Of a stretch of DNA of 64,000 bases, positions 54,233 through 64,000 are shown in pieces. The DNA is from Chlorops oryzae (Eukaryota > Arthropoda > Insecta > Diptera > Chloropidae): positions 36,826,114 through 36,890,113 of the forward strand of contig CM035807.1 of assembly GCA_020466095.1 (NCBI GenBank), written 5' to 3'. The position numbers and the translations under genes are program-made. The notes below the pieces were generated by a model. It saw only the letters and a list, made by a program, of their open reading frames with translations, was not told where the DNA came from and searched no databases. Every line of letters begins with the position of its first letter. The first letter of the stretch is position 1.

Positions 54233-57200
54233 ATACGAACAAGCATGAATATCTATTGCCTACACCTTTTTATATACACCATGTTCATTCCTGTTTCATT
54301 TCTGACCAATGTGTATTTAATAAGGTGATAGCAGTTCTACAACAAGAAGAACAAATCTAAAACAAACACATTGCTTTGTTGTTGCAAAAAAACTAAGAAG
54401 TCAAAAAAATGCTTGTAGTTTGACAGTTAAGTTTCAGAAAGAAGAAGATAAGCGATAGATATTGAAAAGATATTGGCACCACCTTGTTAAATACGCCTGA
54501 TTTCTGACAGAACTGGAGAGAGCCCCTAAATTTTTGTTCGGCAGATAGCAGATAGATATGTATATATGCTATTTATCATTTTATATTTAAAATTCAAATG
54601 GAATGCGTGATTATGGAAATCATGAAAGATAAAAGAATTATGTGAGAGGCGATATCTTTAGGAAAGTAGATCTTTCGTTATCATGGTCGCTGAAACCGAA
54701 AATGTAGTCTTTCGACCATCTCTAGTTTGAATAATGGTCTTGGCTTTTTGTTCAAAATTTTTTCCAGCACTACGTTCATTCGATTCGTACTTAGCAGTTA
54801 AATATGTTGTTTGGTCTTGCTCAAACCCAAGAGACGCTTCATTCCAAGATTCTCTCTATTGAAAATGAATGTTCAATGTTCAATGAACACCGATGATTAG
54901 AGATTGAAGCAGGGTCCGATTTAAGGGTTGGCAGGCTGGGCAAACACCCAGGGCCTTACAAATTTAACAGATAAGCACGCCAGTTTTTTTTATCAATTGT
55001 GGCAATATGGAAACCTTTTCTTCAGTGCAGTTATGATCAAATTAGGTCATTGGTAGTTTTCAAATTATTTGAGGAGGTCTTAAAATAGGCTTTTAAAATC
55101 TTCAAAAACAATATTAGTTTTCTGATCTCCCGTTAAAAAGTACCAATGAATATCTTAAGTGTAGCACTAGCAATTGCCTCGCTTTCAAATAAAAAGATAC
55201 AAATAAGAAGAAAAACTTTTTTCGAAATGAGAAAAATGTGAACAGAACAAAAGAAAACTTCTTAAACACTCTCTGAGTGTCTTTTATTGCGTTGAGATCA
55301 TGTGACGCTTTGATTCAAAAATGTACAAGTTCCCTATCCGCATTGCCTAGACCACCGCCTCATACATATTCATTTCGAACTGATATACATAAATACGCTC
55401 CTAAGTTCCTCACATATTCGACTTAGTTTGCCTCGAGTAGCTCATGGATACTGGCAATCGCAAAAAACATACCGCAGTAGAGAAGCTTCAATATATTCTT
55501 TCGTCGGCTAACATGTGTATGCCTCTGCGGACGAGCGAAGAGCTGTTTCGGTTCGGACTTCTCAAATTACAGTCGGTTCCAAGTCACTGACCTATTATGT
55601 TACTCTGAAAGCCAATCATTATTTCTTGCGACCATGGTCTTAAACTATTTTTCTCGTCTTGTGTAGTTTTTTGTATTTACTTATGAAATTTTGAGCCGAA
55701 ATGAGCACTTTTTACCCCTGCACGTAGCTGATGCCCAGCGCCCCCTGGAGAGGGGAGCCCGTCCGAATATGCGGAGTATGCTCTCCGTGAGTTGTGTTCA
55801 TTGTGCGTAAGACGAAGAACGAAGCCTTTGCTAGCGAAGAAGATTCTAGCCGCAACATTTCGAGATGACGAGACGTCGAGAAAGGAGCACGATGGATGAC
55901 AACCGCAATGCTTCGACTAGACGATGACGACGACGACGACGATGACGATGGCGACAAAGAACGCTTGATGCGATTCGATGCGACATAAACTTTAACTTTG
56001 AATTGCCGGCATGTAGTTCGGTGTTATTGTTGTTGCTGTTGCTGTTTATGTTTCTGCTGCTGATTTTTTGCTGTTGTTGCATCTTCCAATTCTCTGTTGC
56101 TTTCTTTTTGCCACTTCCATTGCCGTGTGTGTTTTTGTTACTGACCTACGCCAATTGTTGAAGCCTTAAGTTGCAGCAATTGTAACATATTTGAGTTTTT
56201 GCTGCCGCAATTCGAGGAAAGATGTTTTTTCTAAGATGCATCTGAAATATTTTTCGTTTGAAGCCATGAGAAAATAATTATCTCCTGTCGTCATTTTCGT
56301 TTTTACCTTCAAATCGAACTTAGTCGTTGCAATTTGCAGCCGGCATCAAGCATCAGGAAGCAGGCAGCAGGCAGAAGACACAAGACAGAAGCAACTGGTA
56401 CAAAGACGCAACAGCGCTTACGTATTGTGCTGACAGAGCCACTGCTACCGATATGATATTTAATGCAGTAAATTTAAATTTAAAATTCCCTGCATCCAGT
56501 TTGTGCTTGGTGTGTTTACCGACATCTTGTTGGATAGTTTTCAAAGCTCTGTCGTATCATGGAAAACTGCAAAACGCTTAATTTAAAGACCTAATATTGG
56601 TTTAATAATTATAGAATTTTAAAGAGATTTCATCGAACCAATCAAAAAATAGATTAAATCGATTTATGATTTTCCTAACAGCATTCGAAATTTTAGAAAT
56701 AAAATGTACAAGCAATAAAAGTTCGCGAAATGACGTTCCTCTGCGATAGATATGTGTTCATTCCCAGCAGGAAAACGCAAGGCATAGTAAGGCAAAAAAG
56801 AATATTTGATGGTAAGATGCATTGATCGAAAACCATTATTTATAACACTTCAATGAAGGCCTTCTGTTTTATAGTACCTTTAAATTTAATTTATTATAAT
56901 ATGTCAGGATTGTGCATATATATATGCATATGCACAATCCTGACATGGCACGACATCGATATCATGATGAGAGTCAAATTTTCATGTTTACAAAAAACGT
57001 TGTAACTTGAACATTTTTCAACCGATTTTGATAAGCGATAGCATATTTTACTCGAGATACAATGTACTTTGATAATAACTGTAAGAAACTTAATGTTTTT
57101 TAGGATTTGTTACATAAAAAATACGTCAAACTGAAAACAACGTGAAAAAAATGGGTAAATTTTAGATAACTTTTATAAATATCCAACTTTTTTTTGTAGG

Positions 57201-57740
57201 AAGTATAGATAATTGTATATGTTTCGAAAGCTCAATGTTTCTAGTTTCCAAAACTGTATAGCAATTGAAAATCGGTCAAAAATTGACGGAGTGACAATCG
57301 TTTAAGTGCGCGGAGTACGGGAAAAACGGTTTTTAAACAATAACTTGAAAATTTGGGGGTGTTAGACAATTTTGAAACCCATTTTCATGATGTACTCATC
57401 AAGACCTACAACGTACACTAGGTCACTTGAAAAGTGAAAAATCACTGTAGCACTGTGTTATCAATAATCTTTAAATAAATAAAAATTAAATATTAACTCG
57501 GAAATTACCGAGTTTTACATATTTCACCGGGGACACCGACATGTCTCAACATTTCCCTCTATGGGACTACCTGTATCCATGATAGGCAATAACAACACAC
57601 ATCCATAATCGAAGTGATTCGTCATTTTGAGGATTTAAGACGGTTTAACTTGAGATCTAACTAGGATAAAAACCGAATAAATTTTGTCAGCGGCAAAACA
57701 GCGGGTTGGTTTGTCTGTTCGTGTGCATATACTCCGTTTT
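54233..57740. other. Right-arm sequence without recognised gene
   Basis: Reverse partner of 8436-11910. It contains the hairpin at 56901-56946, the CAA/CAG and CGA-triplet region at about 55720-56310 and the CTCF-like core at 55736-55748. No proven coding region; frames shared with the left arm contain arm-specific indels. Confidence 0.5.
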
Positions 57741-58437
57741 TATACCCGACACAATCTGTGTCGAGGGTATATTACGTTTGTGTGGTTGTGTGTTACACCC
57801 AGAACCAGTGGAGATAGACCATACAAAATATTTATAGAAATGATCAGCGTCACCAGGAGATTCGATTTATCCATGTCCGTCTGTCTGTCCGTCTCTCCGT
57901 CTGTCTGTATACAGTTATCTTATCGAAGGAGTTGAGCTATCTCGACAAAATTTGGTATGCGTACTCACGGCGACATGAGTAAGAACAAGTTCGAGAGTGG
58001 ATCATATTTAAAGGCTAGTAATATAATTTCCAAAAATTTAAAAAGTGGGCGTGGCAGAAGGGCTGTTTTCGAAAATTGTCTCCTACACCCGAAATTCAAA
58101 TGGGACTTGAACGAAATTTGGCACTTATGCTTCCTTGATCGGTCCATTTTTAAGGGTACCTTCAGTTCTAGGGTCAGTCACAAAAATATTTTTTTGAAAT
58201 ATTTTAATGAAACTTAAAATTTGAGCGTATATTTAAGCTTCCGATTATAGTTGAACAAAAATTGGAAAAAATTGGGCGTGGCAAAGGGGCATTTTTCATA
58301 AAGAAATCTATCAAAAGTCGGTATATGGGACCCCTTATGGTCTTAAACACCTCTTGATATTAAAAATTATTTGAACATGTGAGTCTGTGTCGGTTATTAC
58401 ATTGTCAGGCTCGCCTGACTATAACACCCTTACTTGT
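57741..58437 (+). mobile_element. Full-length HINE-b element, right arm
   Basis: It runs from TATACCCGACACAATCTGTG, closed by CGAGGGTATAT to form the hairpin, to TAACACCCTTACTTGT, with the TCTGTCTGTCC run and all HINE-b blocks in order. It is the arm partner of 7736-8435 and was therefore inserted before the arms separated. Confidence 0.87.
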
Positions 58438-59223
58438 TTTTTTATCGTAACAGTTGCGCTTTCTTCACGAAGAACAAATTCTAGAATGGCTTTCATCTAC
58501 AAATGACGCACTATCATGGTCTAAATTGAAAATTTTCTACAAAAATTTACTTCACCGGTCCAATTTTAAGAGTAGGTACCTGTAAATAAAGTAAGGGTGT
58601 TTTAGTCCAATGGTGTTATGTATAGGCAAAACATTCCTATGTACCGAATTTTGAGGTCCAGCCATTTGGAAAAAGATATGAACACAGACGGACGGACATG
58701 TCTAAATCGATTCAGTTTTCGATCCTTATTAAGAATATATCGCACCCTGACAACTAAACTGACACAACTCAAAATATCTGAAATTCGAGTTATGCTATGA
58801 ATCTTGTTCCCAAGTCATCCGTATACTTACAGGAAAAATTCCATTCCATTTTTCTCATTATAAAAGGCCGAAAAAAAGCCGTAATGTCTTTTTTCCTGCT
58901 TTGATCGACACTGCGACGAATTTAGTTTTTCGCGTTTTCTGAAAAATGGCAAATTTTGAGTTGTGCCACTTTAGTGGACCGGGTGCAATATGTACATATA
59001 CTCGTTATTGTTTATCAGGGGTGTCAATAGTTGTCAGAATCGATTATGAAATCATCATTTATTTTATGCAGGTGTCTTTGAAATCTAATATGGGTTTTGG
59101 TAACGGTACCTTTTTCGAAAAGTGAAACCGTCTCTCAAATCCATAATCGATTTCCAAGACAATGGCGGCGCCCACCCATCAAAATTTATATGTCTGAGCT
59201 TTCATGAACTCTGTTTCAATTTT
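58438..59223. other. Right-arm sequence with HINE fragment, no gene
   Basis: Reverse partner of about 6991-7735; HINE blocks at about 58600-58745 (GACGGACGGACATGTC, AAATCGATTCAGTTTTCGAT). Near 59165-59223 the right arm keeps about 50 bases lost from the left arm around the HINE-a hairpin. Confidence 0.55.
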
Positions 59224-59652
59224 TATACCCAGCGTAAGCGGGGTATATTAGTTTTGTCCAAATCTTGTAACAGCCAGAACAAAGCTCCGTAGATAAATAC
59301 ATATATATATATTCTTGATCAAGATCAAAAACTGAATCGAAAAAAAAAACTGATCTGTCCGTCCGTCCGTGGTCGGATCTCCTCCGAAACGGCTGGACCA
59401 ATCAAATCGAAATTTGGCACACAGCTATTCAGGATGCGAGTATGATCCTAAGTAAGAATGGGAGTCATCCGCCCACTGCCACGCCTGCAAATGAATTAAA
59501 TGTGTTTTCAGTAAAATGCTAGTAACTTGCGAACCACTCAACACATTTCATTGATATTTGGTGTGCTGGTAAGCTACAAAAAGGGACATATCCTGAAAAA
59601 AAATCGGACGCCATCCTCCTCGAGCCACGCCCACAAATAAGGGTTTATCGTA

Positions 59653-61098
59653 GGTAGGTAGGTAGGTTGAAGTGGCTGCCACTTAGGCCGTTAATCGGCC
59701 CATTGTGATACCAAGGAGGTTTTCTTGTGTTTGTGTGAGTGTATATGTCTTTTTATATTTCCTTAAAAATTAATTACTTAGAACTCCAGGAAATTAGCAT
59801 TGCTATGATGTAGTTGAAGAGTCCTACTATATCGTCGCCTTACTTCCAAAACCTCGTATCTACAAAAATGCTGTTTTTCAGAAAACGAAAAAAACTGATT
59901 ATCTTACGTAAATTTCACTTTATTAACGATTTTACTTTTTTAAACCATAGCTAGGATATTTACTGAAGACTCTGAACTGAGTTTACGGTACGAAGCTCAC
60001 TAAAGAAGTAGCACTGGCTGATTTTGTCACTTACGTGTTTTGGGTCCTTTAGAAAATTACAAATGTTGTTACTTACGAGGTTTTGGGCGAACTAAAAAAG
60101 ACGTGGCTTAAAGTTTTCATTTCTTTTTAATGTAACTTAAGGCAAATATTTGGAACATAAAAAGAATAAAAATAACAATTTGAACTTAAATTCAATTATT
60201 TCAGTGAAAATATATGAAAAAAAATTTGTCGTATAATTTCCCAATCTGCCACTTTGGTAAATATGAGCACTACAAGAGCTTTATTTCTCTAGATACGCCA
60301 CTGGTTTCAGCTTAACTATAATTGCAGCCTAAATTTGCTTTTTCGCTTTTGTGTCTCTGTTTAAATCGGGACATTGAGACAACATAAGTGCATAATTCCC
60401 CAGTAGAAAATATCGCACTGAAACCATCAAAGGCATGCAATGATATTGAGAGTTATTGAAACTATAAGCTCTTTCGGTTGAAATGCCCTCTTTTTTATTT
60501 ATTTTTATTTTGATTCATATTGATAAATTATTGACTTAATTATTGCTAAAGACATTTCCTACTTGGTTACATTTTATTGTTTAGAGATGTTATATTCTAA
60601 CCAACAACAAATTTGCCGTTTAAATGTCATATGAGCCACTTCAAGTTTATTTATAGAACAATATTTTACATATACGAGGTTTTAGAAGGAATTTTAAGGT
60701 AAGCTTGCAGATACGAGGTTTTAAAATTTGCGATAATTATTTTTTTCTCATACAAAGTCACTGAGTTGGAAATGCCATGTGGGGCAAAATGCGTTTCTCT
60801 ATTTTATAAGCTAAAAAAAACCAATTTCATAAAAATGTCAGATACGAGGTTTTGGAAGTAAGGCGACGATATCTAACCTCTACATAAGTTATGTAAGAAA
60901 ATTGTAGTATTTAAATTTTGTAATTAACAATTAATAATAAATACGTCTTTTTATGTAGTGTGCCCCTAACATGCGATTTTTTGAAAAACCAGTGCTAGGC
61001 TCGGAATATTACACTCCGTTTCGCCTGTGCCGGGAATCGAACCTCGGACCCTGGGATCAAGAGCATAGCACGCATCCCCTACGCTATACCAGAGCCAC
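59653..61098 (-). mobile_element. tRNA-derived SINE split by a 1.2 kb insertion
   Basis: Same SINE family as 30553-30794, with B box GGTTCGATTCC on the minus strand at 61033-61043 and tail of GGTAGGTAGG repeats at the left end. The 13-bp duplication AGGGTTTATCGTA (59640-59652 and 61099-61111) sits in HINE sequence, and the left arm has the single uninterrupted site at 5418-5430. The SINE body is split at GTCTTTTTAT by the insert 59759-60944. Confidence 0.92.
59759..60944. mobile_element. Unclassified 1186-bp element with subterminal inverted repeats and TACGAGGTTTT motifs
   Basis: The SINE sequence GTCTTTTTAT is present on both sides (59749-59758 and 60945-60954), giving a 10-bp target duplication. 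A perfect 33-bp inverted repeat lies 70-90 bases inside each end (ATCGTCGCCTTACTTCCAAA and onward near 59832; mirror near 60840-60873). The motif TACGAGGTTTT occurs at least four times in plus orientation (about 60074, 60673, 60712, 60843) and once inverted (about 59862). There is no open frame of note. The 10-bp duplication would suit a Mutator-like or unknown transposase; this is inference. Confidence 0.75.
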
Positions 61099-61302
61099 AG
61101 GGTTTATCGTAACTTGTGAACTAACAGGTTGGCTGATACGTCCCCGGTCTGACACATAGATGGCGTCGCTAGTATTAAATGCATATTATTTTTATATAGT
61201 GGCAACCTTCAAATGATTCGTGTCAAAATTTGACGTCTGTAAGTCATATAGTTTGTGAGATAGAGCGTCTTTTGTGAAGCAACTTTTGTTATTGTGAAAA
61301 AA

Positions 61303-63383
61303 ATGGAAAAAAAGGAATTTCGTGTTTTGATAAAATACTGTTTTCTGAAGGGAAAAAATACAGTGGAAGCAAAACTTGGCTTGATAATGAGTTTCCGGAC
61401 TCTGCCCCAGGAAATCAACAATAACTGATTGGTATGCAAAATTCAAGCGTGGTGAAATGAGCACGGAGGATGGTGAACGCAGTGGACGCCCGAAAGAGGT
61501 GGTTACCGACGAAATCATCAAAAAAATTCACAAAATGATTTTGAATGGCCGTAAAATGAAGTTGATCGAGATAGCAGAGGCCTTAAAGATATCAAAGGAA
61601 CGTGTTGGTCATATTATTCATCAATATTTGGATATGAAAAAGCTCTGTGCAAAATGGGTGCCGCGCGAGCTCACATTTGACCAAAAACAACAACGTGTTG
61701 ATGATTCTGAGCGGTGTTTGCAGCTGTTAACTCGCAATACACCCGAGTTTTTGCGTCGATATGTGACAATGGATGAAACATGGCTCTATCACTACACTCC
61801 CGAGTCCAATCGACAGTCGGCTGAGTGGACAGCGATCGGTGAACCGTCTCCCGAAGCGTGGAAAGACTCAAAAGTCCGCTGGCAAAGTAATGGCCTCTGT
61901 TTTTTGGGATGGGCATGGAATAATTTTTATCGATTATCTTGAGAAGGGAAAAACCATCAAAAGTGACTATTATATGTCGTTATTGGAGCGTTTGAAGGTC
62001 GAAATCGCAGCAAAACGGCCCCATATGAAGAAGAAACAAGTAAGAAAGCTAAAGTCGGTCAAGCCCGACTTTAAAATACCCAGCGTCCCGACATTATGAG
62101 CGCACTATGTTTTGCTTCTCTATTTATGGGCGTGGCAGTGGGAGGGCCACATAAATTATTTCCCTACACCTTTCATTCGCCTTGATGAACCTATGTTGCG
62201 AATTTGAAGCTTCTACGCCTTTGACTTCGGAAGTTACGAAAAATCTTCATTTGTGGGCGTGGCAGTAGGCGGGACATATAAAATTTTTTCCTACACCTTT
62301 CATTCGCCTTGGTGAACCGATGTTGCGAATTTGAAGCTTCTACGCCTTTTACTTCGAAATTAACGAAAAATCTTCATTTGTGGGCGTGGCAGGGGGCGGG
62401 CCAGTTAAATTTTTTCCCTATACCTTTCATTTGCCTTGGTCAACCTATGTTGCGAATTTGAAGCGTGTACGCCTATTAGTTCGGAAGTTACGAAAAATCT
62501 CCATATAAATTTTTTTCCTACAACTTTCATTCGCCTTGGTCAACATATGTTGCGAATTTGAAGCTTCTACGCCTTTTACTTCACAAGTTACGATAAGCCC
62601 TTATTTGTGGGCTTATTTGTGGGCGTGGCTCACGGAGGACGGCGTCCATTTTTTCCCAGGATATGTCTCTTTTCGTAGTTTACCAGTACACCAAATATCA
62701 ATGGAATGTGTTGAGTGGTTCGCAAGTTACAAGCATTTTACTGAAAACACATTATATTCATTTGTGGGCGTGGCAGTAGGCGGATGTCTCCCATTTTTAC
62801 TTAGGATCATACTCGGATCCCGATATACCTGTGTGCCAAATTTCGACTTGATTGGTCAAGCCGTTTCGGAGGAGATCCGACCACGGACGGACGGACAGAC
62901 GGACGGACGGACAGACGGACAGACGGACGGACGGACAGACGAACATGTCTAAATCGATTCAGTTTTTGATCCTGATCATTTCTATATATATATGTCTATA
63001 TCTCCGGAGCTTAGTTCTCCCTGTTACAAGATTCGCACAAAACTAATATACCCAGCTTACGCTGGGTATAAAAAGTGTTGTTCCACCAAGACAACGCACC
63101 GTGCCACAAGTCATTGAGAACGATGGCAAAAATTCATGAATTAGGCTTCGAATTGCTTCCCCACCCACCGTATTCTCCAGATCTGGCCCCCAGCGACTTT
63201 TTCTTGTTCTCAGACCTCAAAAGGATGCTCGCAGGGAAAAAATTTGGCTGCAATGAAGAGGTGATCGACGAAACTGAGGCCTATTTTGAGGCAAAACCGA
63301 AGGAGTACTACCAAAATGGTATCAAAAAATTGGAAGGTCGTTATAATCGTTGTATCGCTCTTGAAGGGAACTATGTTGAATAA
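61303..63383 (+). pseudogene. Himar1-like transposase, frameshifted and split
   Basis: The start MEKKEFRVLIKYCFLKGKNT matches the irritans transposase N-terminus. One-base losses at about 61370 (AAAA run in GCAAAACTTGG) and 61408 (CCCCAGGAAATC), and a one-base gain near 61852 (CTCCCGAAGCG), change the frame three times. The helix-turn-helix, WVPREL linker, VTMDETW (first Asp), HQDNAPCHKS (second Asp) and PYSPDLAPSDFFLF (third Asp) are all still readable. A HINE inserted at the lysine run before VLFHQDN separates the last third (63071-63383). The gene is dead. Confidence 0.93.
62036..63070 (-). mobile_element. HINE-a element, 1035 bp, inside the mariner transposase
   Basis: The ends are ACAAGTAAGAAAGCTAAAG and CAGCTTACGCTGGGTATA, with the hairpin TATACCCAGC at the right. 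Seven or so GTGGGCGTGG-type blocks and a long GACGGACA run are present. The Himar1-type coding sequence should have an A-run of six here, but eight A flank the CAAG...GGTAT core, again one added A at each end. This sets an order of events: mariner first, HINE later, so HINE-a was active after Himar1 invaded. Confidence 0.93.
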
Positions 63384-63450
63384 TAAAAACGAATTTTGAC
63401 AAAAAAATGTGTTTTTCTTTGTTAGACCGGGGACTTATCAGCCAACCTGT

Positions 63451-63994
63451 TATATATATATATTCTTGATCAAGATCAAAAACTGAATCGAAAAAAAAAA
63501 ACTGATCTGTCCGTCCGTGGTCAGATCTCCTCCGAAACGGCTGGACCAATCAAGTCGAAATTCGGCACACAGCTATTCAAGATCCGAGTATGATCCTAAG
63601 TAAAAATGGGAGACATCCGCCCACTGCCACGCCTGCAAATGAATTTAATGTGTTTTCAGTAAAATGCTAGTAACTTGCGAACCATCAACACATTTCATTG
63701 ATATTTGGTGTACTGGTAAACTCAAAAAGAGACATATCCTGAAAAAAATTGGACGCCGTCCTTCTCGAGCGCGCCCACAAATAAGGGTTTATCGTAACTT
63801 GGAACTAAATGGCGTAGAAGCTTTAAATTCGCAACATAGATTGACCAAGGCGAATGAAAGGTGTAGGAAAAAAAATTTATGTAGCCCGTCCACTGCCACG
63901 CCCACAAGTGGAGAGGCAAAACATAGTGCGCCAATAATGTCGGGACGCTGGGTATTCAAAGTCGGGCTTGATCGACTTTAGCTTTCTTACTTGT
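63451..63994 (+). mobile_element. HINE-a, nearly complete, lacking the first 60 bases
   Basis: It runs from TATATATATATTCTTGATCA to CTTTCTTACTTGT at 63994. It matches the left-arm HINE at 5219-5770 closely, including flanking TTATAT, so it is the true arm partner. It also overlaps in content with 59285-59648, meaning the Himar1-like element is bracketed by a direct duplication of roughly 380 bp of HINE. Confidence 0.85.
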
Positions 63995-64000
63995 TTATAT

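Larger units (their letters stand above)
59224..61123 (+). mobile_element. HINE-a 5' portion, split by a SINE and cut by the Himar1-like mariner
   Basis: It begins with the hairpin TATACCCAGCGTAAGCGGGG and follows HINE-a order to GGGTTTATCGTAACTTGTGA. The SINE complex interrupts it at 59653-61098. It ends at GAACTA, where the mariner begins at 61124. After the mariner the sequence does not continue from this point but starts again at the TATATATA tract near the HINE 5' end. Confidence 0.82.
61124..63450 (+). mobile_element. Himar1-like irritans-subfamily mariner, interrupted by a HINE
   Basis: The ends are ACAGGTTGGCTGATACGTCC and, inverted, ACAGGTTGGCTGATAAGTCC, essentially the Himar1 terminal repeat. 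TA lies on both sides (61122-61123 and 63451-63452). Without the nested HINE the element is about 1.29 kb, normal for mariner. Flanking HINE sequence is not continuous across the element, so the surroundings were rearranged. Himar1 was first described from the horn fly; close relatives are widespread in insects. Confidence 0.93.
28102..63994 (-). repeat. Right arm of giant imperfect inverted duplication, expanded by insertions
   Basis: This is the reverse-complement partner of 5219-21406. From 28102 to 59648 the arm is about 31.5 kb; removing the private insertions listed separately (about 16.6 kb) leaves about 14.9 kb. That agrees with the matching left-arm length once its own mariner is removed. 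Homology resumes after the Himar1-like element at 63451 and runs to the HINE end at 63994 and a few flanking bases at the window edge, so the arm may continue outside the window. Confidence 0.9.

Overview
This is a transposon-dense, AT-rich piece of an insect nuclear genome, most likely from a higher fly (Diptera: Schizophora). The clues are many DINE-1/Helentron-type elements with TATACC hairpins and GTCY runs, a Himar1-like irritans mariner, a second DD34D mariner family, TACA/TGTA microsatellites, and a non-LTR retrotransposon with a DUF4780-type ORF1 and a terminal RNase H. I cannot name the species. No intact single-copy host gene is recognisable; every convincing coding region belongs to a mobile element.

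Layout. The window is dominated by one very large imperfect inverted duplication. The left arm (about 5219-21406) is collinear, in reverse, with the right arm (about 28102 to the window end). About 6.7 kb of unduplicated sequence (21407-28101) lies between them and holds a 100-N scaffold gap at 21437-21536. The right arm is about twice as long because it carries extra insertions absent from the left arm: a SINE (30553-30794), a TIR element rich in AATTG motifs (30958-31670), a 5.6 kb non-LTR retrotransposon (35929-41571), a mariner with a full-length reading frame (42441-43725), a long-TIR element with a hAT-like fragment (44272-46798), two Helentron-type elements (48130-48938 and the satellite-bearing 49028-54232) and a SINE-in-HINE nest (59653-61098). 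Subtracting these leaves about 15 kb in both arms. The left arm carries one private insertion, an internally deleted mariner (5771-6926). For most of these the opposite arm preserves the empty site, so target duplications and element ends can be read directly.

Regions: 1-5218, SINE and TIR-element remnants plus a decayed minus-strand mariner; 5219-21406, left arm; 21407-28101, spacer with HINE remnants, a foldback hairpin and microsatellites; 28102-58900, right arm; 59224-63994, a nest of HINE, SINE, an unclassified 1.2 kb element and a broken Himar1-like mariner that is itself split by another HINE.

The most unusual object is the 5.2 kb element at 49028-54232. It is a HINE whose middle has become a 101-bp satellite array with two-monomer periodicity, plus a 1.1 kb block in which a piggyBac-type MITE has been co-amplified with the satellite. 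The main caution is that the inverted duplication may be two allelic haplotigs joined tail to tail across the N gap and not a real chromosomal palindrome; percent identities here are by eye only.
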